Source of the DNA: Geminicoccus roseus DSM 18922
GTDB lineage: Bacteria > Pseudomonadota > Alphaproteobacteria > Geminicoccales > Geminicoccaceae
Length of the DNA: 64,000 bases
Reading direction: 5' to 3'
Assembly: GCF_000427665.1 (NCBI RefSeq)
Contig: NZ_KE386572.1
Span: 310,001-374,000, forward strand
Shown here: positions 34,058 through 41,738 of the stretch, one piece after another
How the letters are laid out: each line of letters starts with the position of its first letter
How positions within the stretch are numbered: the stretch's first letter is position 1
Made by a program: the position numbers and the translations under genes
Notes under the pieces: model-generated
Told to the model about the DNA's origin: nothing
Seen by the model: the letters and a program-made list of their open reading frames with translations, nothing else
The model's database searches: none

Positions 34058-34944
34058 CGGCCCGGGCCGACAACCTGCGCGCCGCCGGCTTCGTGGTCGG
34101 CGCCGTCACCTTCTGGGCGCTGGGCGACACCACGGTGAAGCTGCTCTCCGAGCGGATGAGCATTCCCGAAATCATGTTCCTGCGCGGGCTGGTCAGCATC
34201 GTGCTGGTGGTGGCGCTGGCCAGGCTCGGCGGCTGGCAGCCGTCCTGGCGCACGCTGGCCCGGCCGGTCGTGCTGCTGCGCGGCCTGGTCGAGGTGGCCG
34301 TGGTGTTCGCCTATCTGTTCGGCGTCGCCAACCTGCCGATCGCGGTGGCCAACACGCTGGTGTTCACCTCGCCGCTCTGGGGGGTGGCGCTGGGCGGGCT
34401 GGTGCTGCGCGAGCGGCTGGGACCGGCGCGGATCGGCGCGGTGCTGCTGGGCTTTGTCGGCATGCTGTTCGTCACCGACCCGTTCGGCGCCAGGGCTTCC
34501 TGGTGGGTGGTCCTGCCGCTGGGCGCAGCCCTGCTCCAGGCGCTGGGCGACCTGATCACCCGGCGGATCGACCCGTCCATCCCCACCGATTCGATCACGG
34601 TCACCACGCTGGTGATGATCACCGCCGGCGGCGGCGTGGCCGCGATGCGCAACCTCGCCTGGCCGGACCTGCCGACCGCGGGCCTGCTGGTGCTGGCGGC
34701 CTTCCTCGTGGTCGGCGCCTATCTCTGCTACATCCGCGCCTTCCGGATCGGCGAGATGAGCTTTGCCGCCCCGTTCAAGTACGTGTCGATCCCGCAGACC
34801 ATGCTGACCGGCTGGCTGGTCTGGGGCGACGTGCCGACCGCCTGGATGCTGTTCGGCGCCACCCTCATCATCATGGCCGGCATCCTGATCGTCTGGCAGG
34901 ATCGGCCAGCCTCGAACCTGGACGTCGGAGTGAGCCCACCTTGA
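34054..34944 (+). CDS. EamA-family (DMT) membrane transporter, tandem paralogue
   Basis: A 296-residue ten-helix EamA transporter with two repeated halves, each containing the LGERL-like loop before helix 5 (VLRERLGPARIGAVLLGFVGM). It is coupled to the first EamA gene by ATGA and to the deaminase gene by an overlapping TTGA. Tandem EamA pairs may form heterodimers or carry related substrates. The direction of transport cannot be read from sequence. Confidence 0.9.
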   Translation: MTARADNLRAAGFVVGAVTFWALGDTTVKLLSERMSIPEIMFLRGLVSIVLVVALARLGGWQPSWRTLARPVVLLRGLVEVAVVFAYLFGVANLPIAVANTLVFTSPLWGVALGGLVLRERLGPARIGAVLLGFVGMLFVTDPFGARASWWVVLPLGAALLQALGDLITRRIDPSIPTDSITVTTLVMITAGGGVAAMRNLAWPDLPTAGLLVLAAFLVVGAYLCYIRAFRIGEMSFAAPFKYVSIPQTMLTGWLVWGDVPTAWMLFGATLIIMAGILIVWQDRPASNLDVGVSPP

Positions 34945-36230
34945 AGCTCGACATGATCGTGCGCAACGCCACCCTGCCCGATGGCCACACGGGCATGGAC
35001 ATCCTGATCTCCGACGGGCTGATCCAGGCGGTCGGGCCGTCGATCGAGGCATCCGGCCACGAGGAGATCGACGCCGGCGGGCGGCTGGTCACCCCGCCCT
35101 TCGTCGACTGCCATTTCCACATGGACGCGACCCTGTCGCTGGGCACGCCGCGCCTGAACCGCTCCGGCACCCTGCTGGAGGGCATCGCGCTCTGGGCGGA
35201 ACTCAAGCCGCTGCTCACCCAGGAGGCGGTGATCGAGCGGGCGCTGCGCTATTGCGACATGGCGGTGGCGCAAGGCATCGGCGCGATCCGCACCCATGTC
35301 GACGTGTGCGACGACAGCCTGACCGGGGTCGAGGCGCTGATCGAGGTGCGCGCCCGGGTGGCGCCCTATCTGACCCTGCAGCTGGTCGCCTTCCCGCAGG
35401 ACGGCCTCTACCGCTACCCCACCGCCAAGCAGAACCTGATGCGGGCGCTGGACATCGGGGTCGACGTGGTCGGCGGCATCCCGCATTTCGAGCGCACCAT
35501 GGAGGATGGCCGCCGCTCGGTCACCGAGCTGTGCGAGCTGGCCGCCAAGCTCGGGCGGATGATCGACCTGCATTGCGACGAGAGCGACGACCCGCACTCC
35601 CGCCATGTCGAGCAGCTGGCCTACGAGGTGCAGCGCCTGGGCTTAGGAAGCCGCGCCACCGGCTCGCACCTGACCTCCATGCACAGCATGGACAACTACT
35701 ACGCCAGCAAGCTGATGGCGCTGATCGCCGAGAGCGGCATGAACGCGGTCTGCAACCCGCTCATCAACATCACCCTGCAGGGCCGCCACGACACCTACCC
35801 GCGCCGGCGCGGCCTGACCCGGGTGCCGGAACTGCAGGCGGCGGGCGTGCCGGTGGCGTTCGGCCAGGACTGCGCCATGGACCCCTGGTACTCGATGGGC
35901 TCCGGCGACATGCTGGAAGTGGCGCATATGGGCGTCCATGCCGTGCCGATGACCTCGATGGACCAGATCCGCTCCGCCTTCGACGCGGTGACCAGCGTTC
36001 CTGCCCAGCTGATGCAGCTGGACGGCTACGGCATCACCCCCGGCTGCCGCGCCGACCTCGTGGTGCTGGACGCCGCCGACCCGGTGGAGGCGGTACGGAT
36101 CAAGCCGCCGCGCCTCTACGTGCTGCGCGCCGGCAAGGTGATCGCCCGCGCCGCCCCGCGCACCAGCAGCCTGGCTCTGCCCGGGCGCCCGGACGCGATT
36201 ACGATCGGCCGGGGGATCTCGCCCGCCTGA
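34941..36230 (+). CDS. CodA-like amidohydrolase (cytosine deaminase family)
   Basis: A 429-residue metal-dependent deaminase closely patterned on cytosine deaminase CodA. Metal ligands are His58 and His60 (VDCHFHMDATLS), the His and Glu of DLHCDESDD, His in TGSHLTSMHSM and Asp in FGQDCAMDPWY. In E. coli CodA the last motif is FGHDDVFDPWY; the second Asp (D314), which contacts the substrate, is Cys here, so the base recognised may differ from cytosine. The TTG start overlaps the stop of the upstream exporter gene, tying deamination to transport. Confidence 0.88.
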   Translation: MKLDMIVRNATLPDGHTGMDILISDGLIQAVGPSIEASGHEEIDAGGRLVTPPFVDCHFHMDATLSLGTPRLNRSGTLLEGIALWAELKPLLTQEAVIERALRYCDMAVAQGIGAIRTHVDVCDDSLTGVEALIEVRARVAPYLTLQLVAFPQDGLYRYPTAKQNLMRALDIGVDVVGGIPHFERTMEDGRRSVTELCELAAKLGRMIDLHCDESDDPHSRHVEQLAYEVQRLGLGSRATGSHLTSMHSMDNYYASKLMALIAESGMNAVCNPLINITLQGRHDTYPRRRGLTRVPELQAAGVPVAFGQDCAMDPWYSMGSGDMLEVAHMGVHAVPMTSMDQIRSAFDAVTSVPAQLMQLDGYGITPGCRADLVVLDAADPVEAVRIKPPRLYVLRAGKVIARAAPRTSSLALPGRPDAITIGRGISPA

Positions 36231-36252
36231 ACGGAAAAGAGCCGCCGCCGCA

Positions 36253-37014
36253 ATGACGCTTGCGATCGTCCGCCGCCTGGTGCCGCAGTTCGGCACCAGC
36301 TACGGCCCGCCCGGCGACGGGCCGTTCCCGACCGTCCTGGTGCTGCACGGCTCCGAGGGCGCCTGGTCGGGCTGGAGCCACCGCAACGCGGCGATCCTGG
36401 CGGCCCACGGCTTCCTGGCCTTCCCGTTCGGCTATTCGATCGGCGGCAACGCCTGGAACGCCGGCAGCATCCGCGAGGTGCCGTTGGAGCGCACCATCCG
36501 GGCGATGGAAGCCCTGCGCGCCTTTCCGGCCTGTTCCGGCCGCCTTGCGCTCTACGGCGCCTCGCGCGGCGCCGAGCACGCCTTGCTGCTGTCCGCCCTG
36601 ATGGCGAGGGACGGGCTGGACAGCCTGCCGGACGCGGTGGCCGCGCACAGCCCGCCGGACGTGGTCTGCGGCGCCTTCGACGGTCCGGCGCGGCGTGATG
36701 CCGGCGATCCGGGCTGGCAGCCCTGGGACCCGGCCGCACGGGCCTGGACCTGGCAGGGCAGCAGCGACGCCCTGCTGCCCACCACGCCGATCGAGATCGA
36801 GCGCTATTCGGGCCCTGTGTTCCTCAGCCACGGTACGGCCGACCGGGTCTGGTCGGTGGAGATGACCCGGCGGCTGGAGCGGCGCCTGCGGGCGCATGGC
36901 CACCAGCCGGAGGTTCATTACTACGATGGCCAGGACCACATCCCGGACAGCGACACCGAGAACCGGCACCACGAGAACCTGCTGGCGTTTCTTGCCCGGC
37001 ATCTGGACGGCTGA
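36253..37014 (+). CDS. Alpha/beta hydrolase, dienelactone-hydrolase/BAAT-like
   Basis: A 253-residue alpha/beta-hydrolase. The oxyanion strand is VLVLHGSEGAWSGWSHRNAAILAAHGF, the nucleophile elbow is LYGASRGAEHALLL with Ser, the acid is probably in LSHGTADRVWS and the His in YYDGQDHIPDSD. The shape resembles acyl-CoA thioesterase/BAAT C-terminal domains or dienelactone hydrolases. It follows the deaminase by 22 bases and may complete a ring-opening step, which is an inference. Confidence 0.8.
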   Translation: MTLAIVRRLVPQFGTSYGPPGDGPFPTVLVLHGSEGAWSGWSHRNAAILAAHGFLAFPFGYSIGGNAWNAGSIREVPLERTIRAMEALRAFPACSGRLALYGASRGAEHALLLSALMARDGLDSLPDAVAAHSPPDVVCGAFDGPARRDAGDPGWQPWDPAARAWTWQGSSDALLPTTPIEIERYSGPVFLSHGTADRVWSVEMTRRLERRLRAHGHQPEVHYYDGQDHIPDSDTENRHHENLLAFLARHLDG

Positions 37015-37166
37015 CCGGCGCGCGCTCCCCTCATCGTGACGGGCCGGCATGGAACCATGCCAGCGGAGCGACGGCTGCGACCCGATTCCTGCCGGAGCAT
37101 GATCCGCTTCCTGGACCCACAGCCTCCGGACTGGATGTCCGGATCAATCCTTGGGCAGAAATTGCC

Positions 37167-37349
37167 TCACGCCAGCCGGGTCGCGTGAGCATTGAGGCAG
37201 GCTTCCAGGTCGTCGCGGGTGACCCGCCACTCCCGCCCGAACTTGATCGCGCGGAGTCTACCGGAAATGATCATCTGGCGGATCGTGCTCTCTTTCAGTT
37301 TGAGCATCTCCGCCACCTCGCGCACCGTCAACAATGGTTGGGTGAGCAT
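37167..37349 (-). CDS. Excisionase-type helix-turn-helix DNA-binding protein
   Basis: A 60-residue MerR-like HTH_17 protein: LLTVREVAEMLKLKESTIRQMIISGRLRAIKFGREWRVTRDDLEACLNA. This is the form found in excisionases and small plasmid or phage regulators. I chose ATG 37349, with GAGG seven bases upstream. No integrase, attachment repeat or phage gene is nearby, so it is either a remnant of a mobile element or a housekeeping small regulator. The surrounding sequence is less GC-rich than the rest of the window. Confidence 0.8.
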   Translation of the reverse strand: MLTQPLLTVREVAEMLKLKESTIRQMIISGRLRAIKFGREWRVTRDDLEACLNAHATRLA

Positions 37350-37691
37350 ACCGGAACCTCGGAAACTACCTGCCCCACAGCCGTTAGTCCTTGCCAAGCG
37401 CCAGGCGCAACTGCCCTCGGTGACGCATGCGGATGCAGCGCCGAGTTCCCCAGGGTTTGGTGTGGTTTTATCGCTGTTTGTGATCGTTGAGAATGGTTGA
37501 AGTCTGTTTTTGCAGGTTGCAATTCGGTGACGTTGGACCCATGTGAATGCTGTCGCACGTACCACCTTGGCGCCGCGTCATCCCCAGGATCGGAAGATCC
37601 GACGGAAGGCGCGGCGTTCTTTCTTCAAGCCCGGGGGCTTGGCTTGCCCGGCCGGGGCCGTCTACCCTGGCGCCCCTTCAGGTGGATACCG
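37350..37691. other. 342-base gene-free stretch between HTH gene and barnase gene
   Basis: I see no convincing gene, tRNA or repeat here. The middle part (about 37440-37530) is clearly richer in A and T than its surroundings and probably contains the promoters for the divergent HTH and barnase genes. The short frames it contains lack codon bias typical of this genome. Confidence 0.5.
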
Positions 37692-38129
37692 ATGCGCCGC
37701 TCCCTGCAGATTCTCTTGGTCGTCCTGGTCGGGCTCCTGCCGGCCCTGGCGTTCGGCGACGAGGCCGAGCTGCGCTCGTTCGGGCGCGAACTCGGCCTGC
37801 GCGACCTGGACGGATTCGTCGACGCGGTCACCACGATCCGCGAGGACGGCCGCCTGCCCGACCGCTGGATCACCAAGCGCGAGGCCGAGGAGCTGGGCTG
37901 GCGCCCGGGCCGCGACCTGTGCGACGTGGCCGAGGGCCTCTCGATCGGCGGGGACCGGTTCGGCAACCGCGAGGGCCGGCTGCCCGCCCGCCAGGGCCGG
38001 CGCTGGACCGAGGCCGACCTGGACTTCGACTGCGGCCGGCGCGGCGCCAAGCGGCTGGTGTTCTCCAACGACCAGCTGATCTACGTCACCATCGACCATT
38101 ACGACACGTTCCACGAAGTGCCGGAATGA
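37692..38129 (+). CDS. Secreted barnase-type ribonuclease
   Basis: A 145-residue guanyl-specific ribonuclease of the barnase (N1/T1) family. A signal peptide (LQILLVVLVGLLPALAFG) is followed by the barnase core: WITKREAEELGWRPG, LCDVAEGLSIGGDRFGNREGRLP and RRWTEADLDFDCGRRGAKRLVFSNDQLIYVTIDHYDTF. The catalytic Glu107 (barnase E73), Arg117 and Arg121 (R83, R87) and His136 (H102) are all kept, so it should be active. AGGTGG precedes the ATG. The barstar-like inhibitor follows 13 bases later. Confidence 0.93.
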   Translation: MRRSLQILLVVLVGLLPALAFGDEAELRSFGRELGLRDLDGFVDAVTTIREDGRLPDRWITKREAEELGWRPGRDLCDVAEGLSIGGDRFGNREGRLPARQGRRWTEADLDFDCGRRGAKRLVFSNDQLIYVTIDHYDTFHEVPE

Positions 38130-38142
38130 GGGAGTTGCCCGC

Positions 38143-39201
38143 ATGAGGCGGATCGTCATCGGCGCCGGGATCGCCGCGCGGCAGGACGTGTTCGAGCGCG
38201 TTTGCACCGCCGCCGGGATGCCGTCCAACAGCATCCGCAACCTGGACGCCCTGTTCGACGTGCTCCGCACCGACCTGGAGGGCCCGATCGAGCTGGTCTG
38301 GCAGGCCGGCCGCGGAGGCGGGCTGGACGCGGTCCTGCGGGTGCTGCAGGACGTGGCGGCCGAGCGGGACGATGTACGGCTGGTGCTGGAAGCGGCCGGC
38401 TCGGATTTCGCCGAGGATGGGACCAGAATGCGCTTTACCGACAAGACCGTGATCGTGACCGGCTCCGCCCAGGGCATCGGGCGCGCCTGCGTGGAGGCCT
38501 TCGCCGCCGAGGGCGCCAAGGTGGTGATCGCCGATGTCGACGTGGACAAGGGCGAGAGCTTCGCCCGGGAGCTGCACGGGCGCGGCGTGCAGGCGCTGTT
38601 CCAGCAGACCGATGTCGGCGACAAGGCCTCGGTGCAGGCGATGGTCGACGCGGCGGTCCGCTTCGGCGGCGGCCTGGACGTGCTGGTCAACAATGCCGGG
38701 ATCATCCGGGCCGGCGAGTTCCTGGAGCTGGACGAAGCCGATTTCGACCTGGTGCTGCGGGTCAACCTGAAGGGTTCGTTCCTGTGCGGCCAGGCGGCCG
38801 CCCGGGTGATGGCGGCGCAGGGCAAGGGCGCCATCGTCAACATGTCCTCGGTCAACGGCGTGCTCGCGATCCCCAACCAGACCCCCTACAACGTCAGCAA
38901 GGGCGGGATGAACCAGCTCACCAACGTCATGGCGCTGGCGCTGGCCGACAAGGGCGTGCGGGTGAACGGGGTGGGGCCGGGCTCGATCCTGACCGACATG
39001 CTCAAGACCATCATGGTCGACGAGGCGGCGCGCACCAAGGTCCTGGCGCGCACCCCGCTCGGCCGCTGCGGCGAGCCCGAGGAGGTTGCCCGGGTCGTCC
39101 TGTTCCTGGCGTCCGAGGACGCCGCCTACGTGACCGGGCAGACCGTGTACGTGGATGGCGGCCGGCTCGGCCTCAACTACACGGTTCCCGTCCAGGGTTG
39201 A
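38143..39201 (+). CDS. Barstar-like inhibitor fused in frame to an SDR oxidoreductase
   Basis: One open frame of 352 codons. Residues 1-95 match barstar: RIVIGAGIAARQDVFERV, then IRNLDALFDVLRTDLEGPIELVW, with Asp35 and Asp39 at the same numbers as the barnase-contacting residues of barstar; the E76 position appears to be Asp. From residue 96 (MRFTDKTVIVTGSAQGIG) a complete classical SDR follows, with NNAGIIRAGEF and the catalytic TPYNVSK. There is no stop between the parts. An internal ATG at 38428, preceded by GGGA, could start the SDR separately. So this is either a true fusion, two overlapping products, or a lost barstar stop codon. Confidence 0.85.
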   Translation: MRRIVIGAGIAARQDVFERVCTAAGMPSNSIRNLDALFDVLRTDLEGPIELVWQAGRGGGLDAVLRVLQDVAAERDDVRLVLEAAGSDFAEDGTRMRFTDKTVIVTGSAQGIGRACVEAFAAEGAKVVIADVDVDKGESFARELHGRGVQALFQQTDVGDKASVQAMVDAAVRFGGGLDVLVNNAGIIRAGEFLELDEADFDLVLRVNLKGSFLCGQAAARVMAAQGKGAIVNMSSVNGVLAIPNQTPYNVSKGGMNQLTNVMALALADKGVRVNGVGPGSILTDMLKTIMVDEAARTKVLARTPLGRCGEPEEVARVVLFLASEDAAYVTGQTVYVDGGRLGLNYTVPVQG

Positions 39202-39263
39202 GACGCCGCTTGAACCGTGCCGGGCGTTCCGCCAATAGAGCGCCTAGAAATATGACCGTCCCG

Positions 39264-39295
39264 GACGCGGCGTTTCTCGACGAGGGCGCCGCGTC
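39264..39295 (+). other. Stem-loop between the SDR and TrcR genes
   Basis: GACGCGGCG (39264-39272) pairs with CGCCGCGTC (39287-39295) around a 14-base loop, ending 27 bases before the TrcR start. It could be a terminator without T tract or an element of the TrcR leader. Confidence 0.45.
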
Positions 39296-39322
39296 GTCGT
39301 TTCCAGAAAGAAGGTGGATCGA

Positions 39323-39922
39323 ATGGATCGCCCGCTCATGCCGAAAGCCACGGCCGTCTGGCTCGTGGAGAACACCGGGTTGACCTTCGAGCAGATTGCG
39401 GAGTTCACCGGGCTGCACACGCTCGAGATCAAGGGCATCGCCGACGGCGAGGTCAATGCCGGCGTCCGCGGCCTCGATCCCATCGGCGCCGGGATGCTGA
39501 CCCGCCAGGAGATCGACCGGGTCGCCAAGGACCCGACCGCCCGGCTGCGCCTGCAGCGCTCGATCGCCGACACCAAGCTCGGCCCGAAGAAGAAGGAGCC
39601 ACGCTACACGCCGCTCTCCAAGCGCCAGGACCGCCCGGACGCCATCGCCTGGCTGCTGCGCAACCACCCCGAGCTGGCCGAGCAGCAGATCTGCAAGCTG
39701 CTGGGCACCACCAAGAACACCATCCAGCAGGTGCGCGACCGCACCCACTGGAAGAGCCAGGACATCCGCCCGCGCGACCCCGTGCTGCTCGGCCTGTGCG
39801 CCCAGCTGGAGCTGGACGACGCGGTGGCGCGCGCCCGGATCGCCAACCCGAAGGCGGTCCGCTCCGAGCCGCTGCCGCCGGAGGACATCGACGAGCCCCG
39901 CCAGGACCCGATCTTCGAGTGA
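39323..39922 (+). CDS. TrcR/DUF1013-family cell-cycle regulator
   Basis: A 199-residue protein of the alphaproteobacterial DUF1013 family, annotated as cell-cycle transcriptional regulator TrcR. The signature runs MPKATAVWLVENTGLTFEQIAEFTGLHTLEIKGIADGE, PIGAGMLTRQEI, KKKEPRYTPLSKRQDRPDAIAWLLRNHPEL and a second HTH-like stretch QICKLLGTTKNTIQQVRDRTHWK. I chose ATG 39323, preceded by AAGGTGG, over the GTG nine bases earlier. A strong terminator follows the stop. Confidence 0.88.
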   Translation: MDRPLMPKATAVWLVENTGLTFEQIAEFTGLHTLEIKGIADGEVNAGVRGLDPIGAGMLTRQEIDRVAKDPTARLRLQRSIADTKLGPKKKEPRYTPLSKRQDRPDAIAWLLRNHPELAEQQICKLLGTTKNTIQQVRDRTHWKSQDIRPRDPVLLGLCAQLELDDAVARARIANPKAVRSEPLPPEDIDEPRQDPIFE

Positions 39923-39928
39923 CCTCCA

Positions 39929-39956
39929 AGCCCCGGACCATCCGGGGCTTTTTTTT
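39929..39956 (+). terminator. Rho-independent terminator after the TrcR gene
   Basis: AGCCCCGGA (39929-39937) pairs with TCCGGGGCT (39941-39949) around a CCA loop and is followed by T residues to 39956. The last T is also the first base of the opposite-strand stop codon of the FAD oxidase gene. Confidence 0.9.
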
Positions 39957-41056
39957 CAGGATGCCATCAACCGGGCGGGTGAGAGGTCCGGCAGGAGCGC
40001 TGCCAGCTCGTCCGAAAGGGCGCCCCCGCCGACCGCCGCGCAAGCGATCTCCGCCATGGCCGGGGCGGTCATGAAGCCGGCCCCGCCCTGCCCCGCCAGC
40101 CAGACGAAGCGGGGATGGCCGGGATCGGCGCCGGCGACCGGGGCGTGGTCCGGGACGAAGCTGCGCAGGCCCGCCCAGCTTGCATGGATCCGCCGGGGCT
40201 CGTGGCCGGTGAGGCCGGTGTAGCGGTCGATCGCCACCGCCACGTCCCATTCCTCGGGCTGGACGTCCTGGGGCGCCACCTCGGCGGCGTCGCCCGGCGA
40301 CAGCAGCAGCCGGCCGCCTTCCGGCTTGAAGTACCACTGCTCGGCCACGTCGATCGCCATCGGCCAGCGGGACGGGTCCTGGCCGTCCGGCGGATCGATG
40401 GTGAGCGCCGTGCGGCGCAGCGCGCACAGGCCCAGGGGCGCCAGGCCGGCGAGCTGCGCCACCTGGTCGGCCCACGCACCGGCGGCGTTGACGATCCAGC
40501 CGGCAACGATCGGCCCCGCGCTGGTCTCCAGCCGGAAGCCTGCCCCCTCGGCCGCAATCGCCGTCACCTCGGCGCCGCAGCGCAGCTCCCCGCCGGCTGC
40601 CTTCAGGTCGCGCAGGCAGCACTGCAGGAAGCGGTGGTCGTCGATGGCGTCGGCGGCGGCATCCAGCACGCCGCCGGCCACCCGCTCCGGGCGCAGGACC
40701 GGCAGGCGGCCGATCACCTCGGCTGCGCTCAGGACCGGCAGCCCGGTCTCCTCCGCCAGGGTGCGCAGGGCCGCCTCCTGCCCGGGCGAGGCCACGTGCA
40801 GCATGCCGCGCGGGCTGGCGAGCGGCCCGTCCGGGCGGTCCGGATCGGTCAGGAAGGCCCGGCTGGCCGCGGCCAGGCGGCGGGTGGCGCGGTCGCCATA
40901 GGCCAGGGCGAACATGGTGGCGGAGCGGCCGGTCGCCTGGGTGCCCGGACGCGCCTCGCGCTCCAGGAGGCAGACATGGCGGGCGGCGGCGATTCTTGCG
41001 GCAGCGCTGGCACCGGCGATCCCCGCCCCGATCACCACGACATCGAAACGATCCAT
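39956..41056 (-). CDS. FAD-dependent amine/amino-acid oxidoreductase (DadA type)
   Basis: A 366-residue glycine-oxidase/D-amino-acid-dehydrogenase-like flavoprotein. The FAD motif is VVVIGAGIAGASAAARIA followed by LLEREARPG; the second nucleotide-binding part is WIVNAAGAWADQVAQLAG, and the C-terminal WAGLRSFVPDHAPVAGADP and WLAGQGGAGFMTAPAMAEI are typical. It oxidises the amine of an amino acid or sarcosine-like compound. It starts two bases after the stop of the 180-residue gene upstream, so the two are co-transcribed. Confidence 0.9.
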   Translation of the reverse strand: MDRFDVVVIGAGIAGASAAARIAAARHVCLLEREARPGTQATGRSATMFALAYGDRATRRLAAASRAFLTDPDRPDGPLASPRGMLHVASPGQEAALRTLAEETGLPVLSAAEVIGRLPVLRPERVAGGVLDAAADAIDDHRFLQCCLRDLKAAGGELRCGAEVTAIAAEGAGFRLETSAGPIVAGWIVNAAGAWADQVAQLAGLAPLGLCALRRTALTIDPPDGQDPSRWPMAIDVAEQWYFKPEGGRLLLSPGDAAEVAPQDVQPEEWDVAVAIDRYTGLTGHEPRRIHASWAGLRSFVPDHAPVAGADPGHPRFVWLAGQGGAGFMTAPAMAEIACAAVGGGALSDELAALLPDLSPARLMAS

Positions 41057-41058
41057 GG

Positions 41059-41601
41059 TCAGCCGCGCTCGGCGCTGCCCGGGTCGCAGGGCTCGACATG
41101 GAGGTCGCGCCCGGCCCAGAAGCGCTGCGACAGCAGGCGGCGGTCGCGCTCGATCAGGTCGGCGATGGCGCGCAGCCTGGCGGCGGCGCTGCTCGGGAGC
41201 GTGCCCGGGCGGACCATCACCCGCACCGCCGGGATGTCGACCAGCTCGTGGCGCAGCCGGACCACCGGCTCGTCGCCCTCCGAGGTCGAGGCCAGGTCGA
41301 AGCTGACATATTCTTCGGGCTCGCGGGTGGCGTAGCTGTCCAGGAGCTCGTCGCGGCTGGGCCCTTCGGCGGGCCGCTCCTCGACCATGCCCAGGGACAG
41401 CAGCTGCTTGATCTCGCGCGGCTGGTTGTTGAACAGCTGCCGCGCGTGGCGCAGCGCGTCCAGCGTGCCGAGCTGCAGGGCGCGGCGGATCGCGTGCCAG
41501 AGAAGGTGGTCCTCGCCCAGGACCAGTTCCACGACCGGCTGCAGCTCGGCCAGGAACAGCGTCAGCCCCCGCTGCTCTCCCGGATAACGTTCCCGCTGCA
41601 T
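41059..41601 (-). CDS. Hypothetical protein coupled to the FAD oxidase
   Basis: A 180-residue soluble protein I do not recognise. The N-terminal half is helical (LTLFLAELQPVVELVLGEDHLLWHAIRRALQLGTLDALRHARQLFNNQP), the C-terminal half has a strand-rich segment (EYVSFDLASTSEGDEPVVRLRHELVDIPAVRVMV) and a final helix. No signal peptide or membrane helix is visible. The two-base gap to the FAD oxidase start suggests a shared role or simple co-expression. Confidence 0.65.
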   Translation of the reverse strand: MQRERYPGEQRGLTLFLAELQPVVELVLGEDHLLWHAIRRALQLGTLDALRHARQLFNNQPREIKQLLSLGMVEERPAEGPSRDELLDSYATREPEEYVSFDLASTSEGDEPVVRLRHELVDIPAVRVMVRPGTLPSSAAARLRAIADLIERDRRLLSQRFWAGRDLHVEPCDPGSAERG

Positions 41602-41679
41602 TCGGCACCGTCCCGAAACCGTGACAGGACGGAGATTAAGGATTTCCTAACTGTCCCGGAAGTCCTCTTGTCGCGGCGA

Positions 41680-41707
41680 AGGCGTGCCGGGGGGTGCCGG
41701 AACGCCT
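41680..41707. other. Imperfect stem-loop downstream of the M20 gene
   Basis: AGGCGTGCCGG and CCGGAACGCCT pair over eleven positions with one mismatch around a six-base loop. It lies in the 137-base gap between the M20 stop and the hypothetical gene start and may end the M20 transcript. Confidence 0.4.
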
Positions 41708-41738
41708 GAGCCCCTGGCCGGCCGGACCGTTTTGGGCT

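Noticed and set aside
37167-37349. Phage or integrative element around the excisionase-like gene
   Set aside because: No integrase, attachment repeats or tRNA boundary could be found; only a possible remnant remains.
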